In this document: one piece after another, positions 1 through 8,894 of the stretch
Position numbering within the stretch: position 1 is the stretch's first letter
Layout: each line of letters begins with the position of its first letter
NCBI GenBank assembly: GCA_965262235.1
Contig: OZ253504.1
Span: 2,604,001-2,668,000 of the forward strand
Source: CATQGW01 sp965262235
GTDB taxonomy: Bacteria > Chloroflexota > Dehalococcoidia > Bin125
Direction: 5' to 3'
Length of the DNA stretch: 64,000 nucleotides
Position numbers and translations under genes: made by a program
The notes under the pieces: generated by a model
Seen by the model: only the letters and a program-made list of their open reading frames with translations
Database searches by the model: none
Told to the model about the DNA's origin: nothing

Positions 1-1644
1 GTGCAGATGCGCCTCGAACTGGAGCCCGCGGCCGGCCATCCCGCGGTTGTCGAGCTTGAGCACGAGGAAGCCCTGCTGGGCGAGGTATTGCGCGCGCATG
101 TCGACTGTCAGCCCCCATGCGTCGAGCACGGTCTGGGCGTGCGGCCCGCCGTAGACGGCGACGAGTAGCGGCGCCGGGCCGTCGGCGGACGATTCGGGCG
201 GGCGGTAGAGCGCGCCGTAGAGGTCGGAGCCATCGGCGGCGCGGAAGGTCCGAAGCAGCGGCGGCGCGAGGCCCAGTGACGGCGCCGTGACGTCCGGCTG
301 CTCGTAAAGCATGGTCGCCGCTGAGCCATCGGTGCGCTGCACGCGGACGCAGGGGGCGCGTTCGAGCGATGAGCCGACGGTCGCGAGCCACTCGCCGTCA
401 CGCGACAGCACTCCGCCCTGCACTCCACCGGCTTCGCTCAACCGCTCAGGCTCGCCGCCAGCGAGCGGGACGCGATAGATGTGGCGTTGCAGGGGCGACT
501 CGCGGGTCGCACCGAAGTAGATCAGGCCCCGTTCCTCGTCGACGCCGACCAGGTCCGTCACCATCCATTCGCCCTCGGTCAGCGTGCAGACGAGCGAGCC
601 GTCGTCGCTGCGCAGCGAGAGGTGGCGGAAGCCGGAAGCTTCGCTGGCCCAGAGGAAACTGCCGTCGTCGAGCCCGCGGGCCTCATCGCCGATGTTGATC
701 CAGGGCGACTGTTGCTCGTCGATCAAGGTTTCGGCTGCGCCGTCTGTGCTGTCTGTGCCGAACGCGATGAGGCGCAGACGGTCCTGCTTGCGGTTGAGCC
801 ATTGGGCGACGAGCCGGCCGGCCGGCGCACCGGGCTGCGGCCACCAGGCGACACGCACCAGGTAGCCGTCCTCATCGGGCAGTTCGAGCCAGCGGATCGG
901 GCCGCCGGCGGCGGGGACCACGCCGAGCTGCGCGGTGGCGTTGGCCGCTCCTGAGAAGGGATAGCGGTGGCGTTCGACCTCGGGCCGGTCCATGCCCTGG
1001 TGGACGATCGGGTACTCGGGGATGTGCCGCGAGTCGACGCGCACCAGCGCGATCTGCTGCCCATCGCGGCTCCACCAGTGGCCGCGCAGCTGGCCGAACT
1101 CCTCCTGCGCGATGTAGTCGGCGAGGCCGAGCGTCAGGCCGTCCTCGGCCTCGTTGGTCAGGCGGGTCAGTTCGCCGCTCTCGCGGTCGAGCACGTGCAG
1201 ATCGCCATCGCGTACGAACGAGACGCGGCCGCCATCGGGGCTGAGAGTGGGCTCGACCGCGGCTTCGGTGTCCCGCAGCTCTGCGGGGTCGCCGTCGCCC
1301 ACGACGACTCGCAGGAGCGGGCCGCCGGGGATTAGCAGGACGGGCGGGTCGGCGTCGCGCGCCCACGAGTAGGACGTGACGCCGAGTTCGCGGGTGCGGG
1401 TGCGCTCGCGGCGCAGCTCTTCTTCGCGCGTCAGCTCGGCGGGGGCGTCGTCGGGGCCGACGAGGACGCTGCGTTCGCCGGTCTCGAGATCGACGCGCCA
1501 GAGCGACCGCACGAGGCTGCCCGACGCGCTGTGGAGCCAGGTCAAGGCGCTTCCGTCAGGCATGAAGCCGATGCCGGCGGGGCCGGCCATGCCGGGCCGC
1601 GGGTAGCTGGCGACCTGCGCGAGGGTGAGGCGCTGATTGGTCAC
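1..1644 (-). CDS. S9 family peptidase (DPP IV-like), C-terminus beyond the window
   Basis: Secreted or cytosolic serine peptidase that would release dipeptides or cleave oligopeptides. The frame is open from a GTG at 1642-1644 to the left edge (548 codons). The first ~400 residues show the repeated beta-blade pattern of an S9 propeller, for example SPDGGRVSFVRDGDLHVLD. They are followed by the start of the alpha/beta-hydrolase domain with VAVYGGPHAQTV and LKLDNRGMAGRGLQFE, typical of dipeptidyl-peptidase IV relatives. The catalytic Ser, Asp and His lie to the left of the window and cannot be checked. The GTG overlaps the TGA of the upstream aminopeptidase P gene (GTGA), which fixes the start and suggests coupled translation. 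No signal peptide is visible, so a cytosolic peptide-recycling role beside the Xaa-Pro peptidase is likely. Confidence 0.88.
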   Translation of the reverse strand, partial: MTNQRLTLAQVASYPRPGMAGPAGIGFMPDGSALTWLHSASGSLVRSLWRVDLETGERSVLVGPDDAPAELTREEELRRERTRTRELGVTSYSWARDADPPVLLIPGGPLLRVVVGDGDPAELRDTEAAVEPTLSPDGGRVSFVRDGDLHVLDRESGELTRLTNEAEDGLTLGLADYIAQEEFGQLRGHWWSRDGQQIALVRVDSRHIPEYPIVHQGMDRPEVERHRYPFSGAANATAQLGVVPAAGGPIRWLELPDEDGYLVRVAWWPQPGAPAGRLVAQWLNRKQDRLRLIAFGTDSTDGAAETLIDEQQSPWINIGDEARGLDDGSFLWASEASGFRHLSLRSDDGSLVCTLTEGEWMVTDLVGVDEERGLIYFGATRESPLQRHIYRVPLAGGEPERLSEAGGVQGGVLSRDGEWLATVGSSLERAPCVRVQRTDGSAATMLYEQPDVTAPSLGLAPPLLRTFRAADGSDLYGALYRPPESSADGPAPLLVAVYGGPHAQTVLDAWGLTVDMRAQYLAQQGFLVLKLDNRGMAGRGLQFEAHLH

Positions 1645-3062
1645 GCGGACAGCGCCTCGCGGCGGAGCGCTTCGATTTCGTCGGCGTCGCTGGGCAGGGC
1701 CGCGCTGAGCACCTCGCAGCCGTCGGCGGTGACCAGCACGTCGTCCTCGATGCGAATCCCGCCAAACTCAGCCTCGGAGCTGAGCAGCGCATCGATGCGG
1801 TCCCAGTTCGCCTGTTCGCGGTAACGTCGGCGGCGCTCGGGATCGGTCAGGAGCGCGGGGATGAAATAGATGCCCGGCTCGACGGTGACGACATAACCCG
1901 GCTCGAGCGGTAGGTCTGCGCGCAGGTAGGCGAGCCCGAATCGGTCTTCGGGAACGCGGCCTTCGAGGTACCCGCCGCAGTCGTGAGTGGCCAGCCCGAG
2001 CATGTGCCCGAGGCCGTGAGGGAAGAAGAGGGCGTGTGCGTCGGATGCGACCAGGTCGCCGGCTGCGCCGACCAGAATGCCGGCGTCGACGAGGCCCTCA
2101 GCGATGGTCTGGGAGGCCTGGAGGTGGAGCTGCTTGTATTCGACGCCCGGCCGCAGCGCGTTGATCGCCGCTCGTTGCGCGGTCAGCACCACGTCGTAGA
2201 GGTGGCGCTGGAGCGGTGTGAACGCTGCGGCGACGGGGAAGGTGCGGGAGACATCGCTGGCGTAGCCGTGTACCTCGGGGCCGGCGTCGATCAGGACGAG
2301 CTCGCCGTCGTTGAGAACGCGATCGCCCGGCGTTCCATGCAGGATCGCAGAGTTGGGCCCGCTGCCGACGATTGACCCGTAGGCGGTGCGCTGCCCGCCG
2401 AAGCGGAAGAACTCGGCCTCCAATTCGATCTGCACGGCTCGCTCGGTCAGCCCGGCACGGGCGAATCGCCAGGCGCGCAGGTGGCCCTCAACGGCGGCGT
2501 CGACGGCGCGGCGCATGTGCGAGAGTTCGAGTGCATCCTTGGCACGCCGACGCTCGGCGAGCGCCTTGCCGACGCGCTCGGTTGCGCCGTCGTCCACGAC
2601 CACTTCAAGCGCCGACCAATTCTCGACGCCGTACTCGGCGCCGCGCTGCTCGATGTCGCGGTTGCCGAGCAGGGCCAGCGGGAGGCCGCGGCGTGCGTTG
2701 AGCCAAGCGCCGAGCGCTGAGAAGTCGTCGGTCTCGATTCCCGTGCGCTCCGCCTGTTGGTCGGCAGTGGGCGGCTCGCTCATCCAGACGCGGTCGTCGA
2801 TCGAGAGCGAGGGCGTGAACAGCCGCCAGCCAGCATCGGCCTCCCAGACCAGCGTGGCGCCGGGCTCAGCGACACCGCTGAGGTACTGAAACTCGGGGTG
2901 AGCGTGGAAGTCGTGGAACTGGTCGGTGCCGTCGATTGGGATCGGGACGCCGGCGGCGGCCACGACTGGGCCAGGTTTGCCTGCAGGGCCGGAGAGGCCG
3001 CGCCAGGCGTCTTCAACGCGCGCGCGGCGGGCCTGCAGAGCGTCGGCAGGATTGGCGGTCAT
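1641..3062 (-). CDS. M24 family Xaa-Pro aminopeptidase (aminopeptidase P)
   Basis: Dimetal peptidase removing an N-terminal residue that precedes proline. It is 473 aa, with an N-terminal creatinase-like domain (about 1-170) and a C-terminal pita-bread domain. All five expected metal ligands are present: D259 (LIDAGPE), D270 (YASDVSRTF), H353 (PHGLGHMLG), E395 (VTVEPGIYF) and E439 (GIRIEDDV). H360 matches the conserved His of aminopeptidase P. Length and ligand spacing fit the PepP group rather than prolidase or methionine aminopeptidase. It is the middle gene of a three-gene minus-strand run: 21 bp after the biotin carboxylase gene and overlapping the S9 peptidase start by 4 bp. Together with that S9 enzyme it would degrade proline-containing peptides. 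Confidence 0.93.
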   Translation of the reverse strand: MTANPADALQARRARVEDAWRGLSGPAGKPGPVVAAAGVPIPIDGTDQFHDFHAHPEFQYLSGVAEPGATLVWEADAGWRLFTPSLSIDDRVWMSEPPTADQQAERTGIETDDFSALGAWLNARRGLPLALLGNRDIEQRGAEYGVENWSALEVVVDDGATERVGKALAERRRAKDALELSHMRRAVDAAVEGHLRAWRFARAGLTERAVQIELEAEFFRFGGQRTAYGSIVGSGPNSAILHGTPGDRVLNDGELVLIDAGPEVHGYASDVSRTFPVAAAFTPLQRHLYDVVLTAQRAAINALRPGVEYKQLHLQASQTIAEGLVDAGILVGAAGDLVASDAHALFFPHGLGHMLGLATHDCGGYLEGRVPEDRFGLAYLRADLPLEPGYVVTVEPGIYFIPALLTDPERRRRYREQANWDRIDALLSSEAEFGGIRIEDDVLVTADGCEVLSAALPSDADEIEALRREALSA

Positions 3063-3083
3063 GGACTCAAGTGTACCGACGGT

Positions 3084-5048
3084 TCAGGTCTCGACGGCGA
3101 CCACCTCAACGAGCAGCTGCCCCTCTTCGACCGTCGCCCCGGCTTCGCAGCGGACCGAGGCGACGCGCCCACCGGCGAGCGCCGGCAGCAGGTGCTCCAT
3201 CTTCATCGCCTCGAGCACGACCAGCGTCTGACCGGCCTCGACGAGATCGCCCTCGGCGACGAGCACCGCCGCGATCGTGCCCGGCATCGGCGCGTGGACC
3301 GCGTTGGAGCCGCCCGCGCGTCGCCGCGTCCCGGCGGAGCGGTCGCGTTCGGCGGTCGTGAAGGCCCATGAGCGCTCGCCGTGGCCGACGATCACACCCC
3401 ATCGGGAGCGTTGTGTCGACCACGATTGGCGACTCCGGGCGATGCTGAGTTCGAGCCCATCCGCCGTGCGGTGAGCGTTGACGGTGGTGTTTGCGCCGCC
3501 GTCGACGCTCGCCTCCCACGTGGCGTTCGCACCCACGACGCGTTGCAGGGTGACGGTGTGCTCGCTGCCATGCAGCGCCAGCCGCGCGGTGGTGTCGCCG
3601 GACGAGCGCCAGCCGCCGGTCGCGCCCTCGATGCGCGGCAGCGCGGCATCGAGCGCCGCCGCGATGAGCGCTGCGTTCGGCGTGTCGCGCGGCCCGAGCT
3701 CGGTGCGCTCCAGCCAGCCGACATCAACGCCGCCGGAGCGAAAATCGTCGGAGCTGAGGATGCCGACAAGCTGGTTGACGTTGGTGCGCAGGCCGGCGAT
3801 CGCCGTGCCTTCGAGCGCCGCGACCGAGCGCGTCAGCGCTTCCTCGCGATCGGCGCCGTGCGCGATCACCTTGCCGAGCAGCGGGTCGTAGTGCGGCGTG
3901 ACTGCGGAGCCCGCTGCGACGCCGAGATCGTTGCGCACGCCGGCCGCGCTTGAGGGCGCGAACCAGGTCAGCCGACCGATCGAGGGGAGGTAGTCGCGGG
4001 TTGGGTCCTCGGCGTAGACGCGCGACTCGATGGCGTGGCCCTGCCAGTGAATCTCGGTCTGCGAGATCGGCAGTTCCTCGCCCATCGCGATGCGTAGCTG
4101 CAGCTCGACCAGGTCGAGGCCCGTGACGGCCTCGGTGACAGGATGCTCGACCTGCAGGCGGGTGTTGACCTCGAGGAAGACGAACTCGTTGTCGGGCAGC
4201 AGCAGGAACTCAACCGTGCCCGCATTCTGGTAACCCGCCGCGCCGATGATCGCGAGGGCGGCCTCGCCGAGGCGGTGGCGCAGGTCGTCGTCGACGCCCG
4301 GCGCCGGCGCCTCTTCGATGACCTTCTGGCGGCGGCGCTGCACGGAGCAGTCGCGCTCGCCGAGATGGACGGCGTTGCCGAATCGGTCGGCGAGGACCTG
4401 CACCTCGACGTGGCGGCCGTCAACGATCGCCCGTTCGACGAGCAGGCGGCCGTCTCCGAAGGCCGACTCGGCTTCGCGGCGCGCGGATGCGATGGTCTCC
4501 ACCAGGTCGTCGGGCGCTTCGGTCAGCAGCCGCATGCCGCGCCCGCCGCCGCCGGCGGCTGCCTTGAGCATCACGGGGTAGCCGAGCTGCCCGATCGCCG
4601 CGGCCAACGCTTCGTCGCCCTCGTCCTGCTCGATCCCGTCTGCAACGGGGACGCCCGCTGCGACCGCGAGCTGCCGGGCCTGCGCCTTGTCGCCGAGCTG
4701 CGACATCACGTCGGCCGGGGGGCCGATCCAGACCAGGCCGGCGTTGGCGCAGGCGCGCGCGAACTCGGCGTTCTCCGAGAGAAAGCCGTAGCCGGGGTGC
4801 ACCGCATCGGCGCCCGAGCGCGCCGCGGCGTCGAGCAGCGCGGGGATGTTGAGATAACTCTGAGCAGCGGGCGCCGCGCCGATCGGGATCGCGGCGTCTG
4901 CTGCGCGCACGTGCAGGGCCCCGCGGTCGGCGTCGGAGTAGACCGCGATCGAGTGCACGCCGAGTTCGCGGCAGGTGCGCGCGATCCGGACGGCGATCTC
5001 GCCGCGGTTGGCGATCAGCACGGCGCGGGGCAGCAGCGTGTTGGGCAT
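3084..5048 (-). CDS. Acyl-CoA carboxylase alpha subunit (biotin carboxylase + BCCP)
   Basis: ATP-dependent carboxylation of biotin for an acetyl-, propionyl- or methylcrotonyl-CoA carboxylase. It is 654 aa: biotin carboxylase N-domain from residue ~8 (AVLIANRGEIAVRIARTC), ATP-grasp glycine loop AAGGGGRGMRLL, active-site block FLEVNTRLQVEHPVTE, a middle linker domain, then a C-terminal biotinyl domain with EAMKMEH (biotin Lys about 616). Size and order match the alpha subunits of propionyl/methylcrotonyl-CoA carboxylases; sequence alone does not fix the substrate. No carboxyltransferase (beta) subunit lies in this window, so the partner must be elsewhere. The start codon lies inside a perfect palindrome shared with the divergent IMP cyclohydrolase gene. 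Confidence 0.93.
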   Translation of the reverse strand: MPNTLLPRAVLIANRGEIAVRIARTCRELGVHSIAVYSDADRGALHVRAADAAIPIGAAPAAQSYLNIPALLDAAARSGADAVHPGYGFLSENAEFARACANAGLVWIGPPADVMSQLGDKAQARQLAVAAGVPVADGIEQDEGDEALAAAIGQLGYPVMLKAAAGGGGRGMRLLTEAPDDLVETIASARREAESAFGDGRLLVERAIVDGRHVEVQVLADRFGNAVHLGERDCSVQRRRQKVIEEAPAPGVDDDLRHRLGEAALAIIGAAGYQNAGTVEFLLLPDNEFVFLEVNTRLQVEHPVTEAVTGLDLVELQLRIAMGEELPISQTEIHWQGHAIESRVYAEDPTRDYLPSIGRLTWFAPSSAAGVRNDLGVAAGSAVTPHYDPLLGKVIAHGADREEALTRSVAALEGTAIAGLRTNVNQLVGILSSDDFRSGGVDVGWLERTELGPRDTPNAALIAAALDAALPRIEGATGGWRSSGDTTARLALHGSEHTVTLQRVVGANATWEASVDGGANTTVNAHRTADGLELSIARSRQSWSTQRSRWGVIVGHGERSWAFTTAERDRSAGTRRRAGGSNAVHAPMPGTIAAVLVAEGDLVEAGQTLVVLEAMKMEHLLPALAGGRVASVRCEAGATVEEGQLLVEVVAVET

Positions 5049-5076
5049 GGCGCGAGTCTAGACTCGCGCCATGCCC
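5043..5076. promoter_or_regulatory. 34-bp perfect palindrome spanning both divergent start codons
   Basis: The sequence from 5043 to 5076 equals its own reverse complement. Its centre (5059/5060) carries GAGTCTAGACTC, which offers a TAGACT hexamer on each strand. The ATG of the carboxylase (5046-5048, minus) and the ATG of the IMP cyclohydrolase (5071-5073, plus) are placed symmetrically, 6 nt after each hexamer. With only 22 bp between the start codons there is no room for a ribosome binding site. This looks like a symmetric divergent promoter giving leaderless transcripts, possibly also a regulator site or an RNA hairpin. The promoter reading is inference; the symmetry is seen directly. Confidence 0.6.
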
Positions 5077-5817
5077 GATCGTCTTCTCGACCTCGCGCAG
5101 CGGAACTTCCGGCAACACCTCGCCGAGAATTCGTACCCGGGGCGGGGGATAGTGATCGGTCGGCTGGAGAGCGGCGACTGGATTCAGCTGTACTGGATCA
5201 TGGGCCGCAGCGCGAACAGCAGGAACCGCAAGCTGGTGTCGAGCGAGGGCGAGCTTCGTACCGAGCCGCTCGACGCGGCGCTCGCGGAAGATCCGACCAA
5301 CATCATCTACGAGGCGATGCTCGAGGCGCCGGACGTGTTCGTGGTCTCGAACGGTGACCAGACGCGCACGATCCTCAATGCGCTGGCGCACGGTGATCGG
5401 TTCGAGGACGCGCTGGCGACGCGCGAGCGCGAGGACGACGCGCCCAACTACACACCGCGCATCGCCGGGCTGATCGACCTACGCGGCCGGACGCACCAGC
5501 TGCCCGCACAGCTCAGCCTCGCGATCCTGCGCGCGAGCGACGCGGACGCCGGCGAGACCGACCGGACGATCTATCGGCCGGCATTGCCGCCGCCGGGGCT
5601 TGGCCAGGGGCTCACGACGTACGCCGGAGATGGCAGCCCCCTGCCGCCATTCCGCGGCGACCCGCTGTGGTTACCAATGGTCGGGAATGTTCAGGCGATC
5701 CTTGACACGTATTGGCAGGCGCTCGACGCGAACAATCGAATCGCGCTGGCGGCGAAGCAGATACCGACCGACGGGGGCGAGACCCAAATTCACCTCCGCG
5801 GCTCTGGAGCGGAGTAG
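5071..5817 (+). CDS. IMP cyclohydrolase (PF07826-like)
   Basis: Would close the ring of FAICAR to give IMP, the last step of de novo purine synthesis. The protein is 248 aa and carries the blocks of the stand-alone IMP cyclohydrolase family: YPGRGIVIGR near residue 23, YWIMGRSANSRNRK near 50, VSNGDQT near 93 and PNYTPRIAGL near 128. It is thus the archaeal-style single-domain enzyme rather than the PurH bifunctional form. Its expression appears leaderless from the palindromic region just upstream. The next gene follows after 5 bp, so the two may be cotranscribed although no metabolic link is obvious. Confidence 0.82.
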   Translation: MPDRLLDLAQRNFRQHLAENSYPGRGIVIGRLESGDWIQLYWIMGRSANSRNRKLVSSEGELRTEPLDAALAEDPTNIIYEAMLEAPDVFVVSNGDQTRTILNALAHGDRFEDALATREREDDAPNYTPRIAGLIDLRGRTHQLPAQLSLAILRASDADAGETDRTIYRPALPPPGLGQGLTTYAGDGSPLPPFRGDPLWLPMVGNVQAILDTYWQALDANNRIALAAKQIPTDGGETQIHLRGSGAE

Positions 5818-5822
5818 GCGGC

Positions 5823-8234
5823 ATGGCCGAGCATGAGGGCGCGCTGTCGGGGCTGACGGTGGTGCAGATCGGCTCAGGGCTCGACTCGGCCTACGCCGCG
5901 AAACTGCTCTCGGACCTGGGCGCGCGGCTGATCGTCGTCGAGCCACCCGATGGCGCGCCGCTGCGGACGCGTCCGCCGGTCGCCGACGGGGCGGGGCACG
6001 GGGCGATCTGGGCGCACCTCGCCTCGGGTGCGGAGTCGGTGGTTCCGGCCGATCGCCAGGATGCCCGGCGAATTCTGCGCTCGTTGCTCGCTCATGCCGA
6101 TGTGCTGCTGACGGATGGGACATCGCAGTCGCAGCAGGACCTGCCGACCGCGCCGCACGCGCGGCTGATCACTGCCGACCTATCGGCCTGGGGACGGTCG
6201 GGGCCGTACGCGGAGTGGCGTGAGAGCGACATCGCGACCTGGGCGATGGGCGGCTACATGTATTTCACGGGTGAGCCCGACCGCGAGCCGCTGATCATCC
6301 CGGGCAGCCAGAGCGCGATCCACGCGGGCGTGCATTGCGCGCTCGCTGTGCTTGCGGCGGTGCGCGAGCGTCGCCGCTCGGGGCACGGCCAGCAGATCGA
6401 GCTGTCGCAGCTCGAGGCGAATCTGTCAGCGCATGCGTGGCTGGTCTCGTCGTGGACCGCCAGCGGGCAGGCGCTGCTGCGCACGGGGCATGACTTCACC
6501 AGGACGCGCGACGGCTGGGCGCATTTCATGCAGATGGTGCCCAACCCGAACGTCTTCCTGCTGATCGACCAGCCGGAGCGGATGGACGAGGTGATCGCCA
6601 ACGACATCGACACGTGGCGGCGGGCAGTGGCGGGCGTGTACCGCGAGGTGGAGGCCTGGGCGCAGGACGTTGATTCAGAGGAGGTGGCGACCCGCGCGCA
6701 GGAGCTGCGAGTGGCCTGCACGCCGATGCTCGATGCGGCCGGGCTGGATCGAAATCCTCAGCTCGCGGCGCGGGGCTGGTGGGAGACGGATTTGGACGCC
6801 GAGCTCGGGGAGCTGCGGTTCCCGGGCCCGGCGTACCAGCTCTCGCGAACGCCCGCGCATCGAGGCGGCCCCGCGCCGCAGCTCGGCGAGCACAGCGCGG
6901 CGATTCGGGAGGAGTTCGTGGGGCGAGCCGCGCCGCCTGCGCCGAGCGCGATGCCGACCGATGCCGGGCCGCTGGAGGGGCTGACTGTCGTTGAGCTGAC
7001 CTCGAACTGGGCCGGGCCGATCGCCGGACGCCACCTGGGCGACCTCGGCGCGAATGTGATCAAGCTGGAGTGGGCGGCGCGTCCCGCGACGCGCGCGTTG
7101 TTCATGCCGGGGCCGACGCAGGACCCGCAGCGCTATCCCTATGACCGCGCGATGTACTTCAATCTGCTCAATCGCAACAAGCGGGATGTGATCGTGGATC
7201 TGGCGACCGAGCAGGGGCGCGAGGTGTTCAGGGCGCTGATCGCGCGCGCCGACGTGTTCATCGAGAACAACAGCGCGCGCGTGATGCCGAACCTTGGCCT
7301 GGGCTACGACGCGATGAGCGAGGTCAACCCGCGGCTGATTTACGTGTCGATGTCGGGCTTCGGCGCGACCGGCCCGTGGCGCGACTGGAGCGCGTACGGG
7401 TCGAACATCGAGGCGTCGTCGGGCCTGGCGTCGGTGACGGGCTACGACGAGTCGCAGGTCTATCGCACGCCGGTGTTCTACGCCGACCCGGTGGCGGGCA
7501 ATCACGCGGCGGTGGCGATTCTGGCGGCGCTGGAGGAGCGTGAGCGCTCGGGGCTGGGGCAGTTCATCGATGTCGCGCTGAACGAAGCGGGCGCCTGCCA
7601 CTTCCTCGAGATGCTGCTCGACTATCAGGCGACGGGCACGATCCGGCGGCCGAACGGCAACCGCGACGAGCGATTCGCGCCGCAGGGCGCCTATCGCTGC
7701 GCGGGTGATGACTGCTGGATCGGCCTGGCGGTGCAGAGCGACGAGGAGTGGCCGCTGCTCGCGGAAGCGATCGGTCGCCAGGACCTGGCGGACGATCTGG
7801 AGCTGGCGACGCTCGCCGGTCGCCAGGGGCGACACGACGAGCTGGATGCGGCGATCCACACCTGGACGCAGGGATACGAGCAATACGAGGCGGCGTGGAT
7901 CCTGCAGCGGGCCGGCGTCTCGGCCGCGCCGGTGCTGGCCAACTGGCAGGTGCTGGCCGACCCGCATCTGTTTCATCGCGGGTTCTACGTGCCGATCGAG
8001 CATCCCGTGGTAGGGGTCTACCCGTTCCCCTCGTGGCCCTGGCGCTTTTCGCGGACGCCGGCGCGGGTGAGGCGCGCGGCGCCGCGGTTCGCCGAGCACA
8101 ACCGGGAGGTTCTGTCGGAGATCGGCTTGTCGGAGCAGCAGATCCAGCAGCTCTACGACGAGGGGATCACATCCGATGCGCCCACGGCCCCGACGCTGGT
8201 CGTCCGTTCGGGCCTGTCGGCGCCCGACGACTAA
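5823..8234 (+). CDS. Two-domain CaiB/BaiF family CoA-transferase (fused)
   Basis: Class III CoA-transferase, moving CoA between acyl-CoA and a free carboxylic acid. The 803-aa protein holds two CaiB modules in tandem (about 7-380 and 384-800), each beginning LxGLTVV and each containing a GxGQxI/V segment. In the second module the acyl-accepting aspartate is present (FYADPVAGNHAAVAIL, D555). In the first the aligned position is Ala165 (SQSAIHAGVHCALAVL), so that half is probably structural. Class III enzymes are intertwined dimers, so the fusion may encode a pseudo-heterodimer. The start at 5823 is chosen because it begins directly at the first domain; an upstream ATG at 5712 would lie inside the preceding gene. 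Substrate unknown. Confidence 0.85.
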   Translation: MAEHEGALSGLTVVQIGSGLDSAYAAKLLSDLGARLIVVEPPDGAPLRTRPPVADGAGHGAIWAHLASGAESVVPADRQDARRILRSLLAHADVLLTDGTSQSQQDLPTAPHARLITADLSAWGRSGPYAEWRESDIATWAMGGYMYFTGEPDREPLIIPGSQSAIHAGVHCALAVLAAVRERRRSGHGQQIELSQLEANLSAHAWLVSSWTASGQALLRTGHDFTRTRDGWAHFMQMVPNPNVFLLIDQPERMDEVIANDIDTWRRAVAGVYREVEAWAQDVDSEEVATRAQELRVACTPMLDAAGLDRNPQLAARGWWETDLDAELGELRFPGPAYQLSRTPAHRGGPAPQLGEHSAAIREEFVGRAAPPAPSAMPTDAGPLEGLTVVELTSNWAGPIAGRHLGDLGANVIKLEWAARPATRALFMPGPTQDPQRYPYDRAMYFNLLNRNKRDVIVDLATEQGREVFRALIARADVFIENNSARVMPNLGLGYDAMSEVNPRLIYVSMSGFGATGPWRDWSAYGSNIEASSGLASVTGYDESQVYRTPVFYADPVAGNHAAVAILAALEERERSGLGQFIDVALNEAGACHFLEMLLDYQATGTIRRPNGNRDERFAPQGAYRCAGDDCWIGLAVQSDEEWPLLAEAIGRQDLADDLELATLAGRQGRHDELDAAIHTWTQGYEQYEAAWILQRAGVSAAPVLANWQVLADPHLFHRGFYVPIEHPVVGVYPFPSWPWRFSRTPARVRRAAPRFAEHNREVLSEIGLSEQQIQQLYDEGITSDAPTAPTLVVRSGLSAPDD

Positions 8235-8267
8235 CTGGCTGCTGAAAGTGTCAAGGCGTCCGCTCTT

Positions 8268-8413
8268 GCTCTCCCCCCACGGTGCGGGGGGAGATGTCAC
8301 GTAGTGACAGAAGGGGGCTCCGACCATGCCGGACCGGATGCGCCAGGCCGTTGCGTCGGGGCGGCAGGCCCCCCTCTGCCTTCGGCATCTCCCCCCGCGG
8401 GGCGGGGGGAGAG
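8268..8413. repeat. Hairpin-rich composite inverted repeat (MITE/REP-like)
   Basis: Two imperfect inverted halves, about 8268-8318 and 8368-8413, each start or end with a CTCTCCCCCC / GGGGGGAGAG arm. Each half contains its own small hairpin (CTCCCCCC ... GGGGGGAG at 8271-8292 and 8389-8412). Further stems are GTCAC-gta-GTGAC near 8296 and GCC-ttc-GGC near 8378. It fills most of the gap between the CoA-transferase and the convergent small gene 8439-8807, so it may also stop transcription from both sides. No open frame within it looks coding. The pattern resembles dispersed intergenic repeats in other bacteria; only one copy is in this window. Confidence 0.65.
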
Positions 8414-8438
8414 GGGATCGGGCTTCTTCAGAGCATTC

Positions 8439-8807
8439 TTAGCAATACGACATCGACGAAGACGGACCGGCGAGGCCGCACTCAAGCGGCTCACCGTCGG
8501 GCCCTCGCCAGACTTGGCCGTCCCAGGTGTACCCAGGTGGGTCCAGTGTGTAGCCGTCGGGGTGTACGCGTCGCGGGCCGGGCCCGAACGGCCGGCTGGG
8601 GTGGTCAATATGGAAGCCGTGTTCGTCGAGATACGGCACGCAGTTCCGCTTCTCGCCTTCAGGCCAATCCACATCCTCGAAGTGGCGAAACGCCCACAAG
8701 ATCGCGTCGAGCGACGTCTTCACGTGCGCCGGCTCGACGTACTTGTCATCTGACGTTCGACCGCCCGCGTCGGCGGATCGATCCGCCGGTGTTCGCTCCG
8801 CGACCAT
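8439..8807 (-). CDS. Hypothetical protein, 122 aa
   Basis: Not recognised as a known family. A GGAGG sequence lies 6-7 nt before the ATG (GCGGAGGCGACG-ATG), which supports the start. The middle of the protein is rich in aromatic, Gly and Pro residues with HPDGYTLDPPGYTWDGQVW, a hydrophilic, probably compact fold without membrane segments or signal peptide. It ends 25 bp from the inverted-repeat element and lies 87 bp after the SCO1664-like gene on the same strand, so it could be the last gene of that minus-strand block. A chance open frame in GC-rich DNA cannot be excluded. Confidence 0.5.
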   Translation of the reverse strand: MVAERTPADRSADAGGRTSDDKYVEPAHVKTSLDAILWAFRHFEDVDWPEGEKRNCVPYLDEHGFHIDHPSRPFGPGPRRVHPDGYTLDPPGYTWDGQVWRGPDGEPLECGLAGPSSSMSYC

Positions 8808-8894
8808 CGTCGCCTCCGCTCATCCACGATCACAATACATCGTTTACGGGCATCCTGGTGACTAGCTAGCCACTGGTGATCGTCGTCGGGCGCG

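Noticed and set aside
5712..5822. Longer N-terminus for the fused CoA-transferase from 5712
   Set aside because: Would sit inside the IMP cyclohydrolase gene and adds arginine-rich sequence before the conserved domain start at 5823.
6675..8327. Long minus-strand frame opposite the fused CoA-transferase
   Set aside because: Arg/Pro/Gln-rich shadow of the plus-strand CaiB gene; no motifs.
8268..8413. CRISPR or tRNA reading of the repeated G/C runs
   Set aside because: No spaced identical repeats and no cloverleaf; two inverted halves only.
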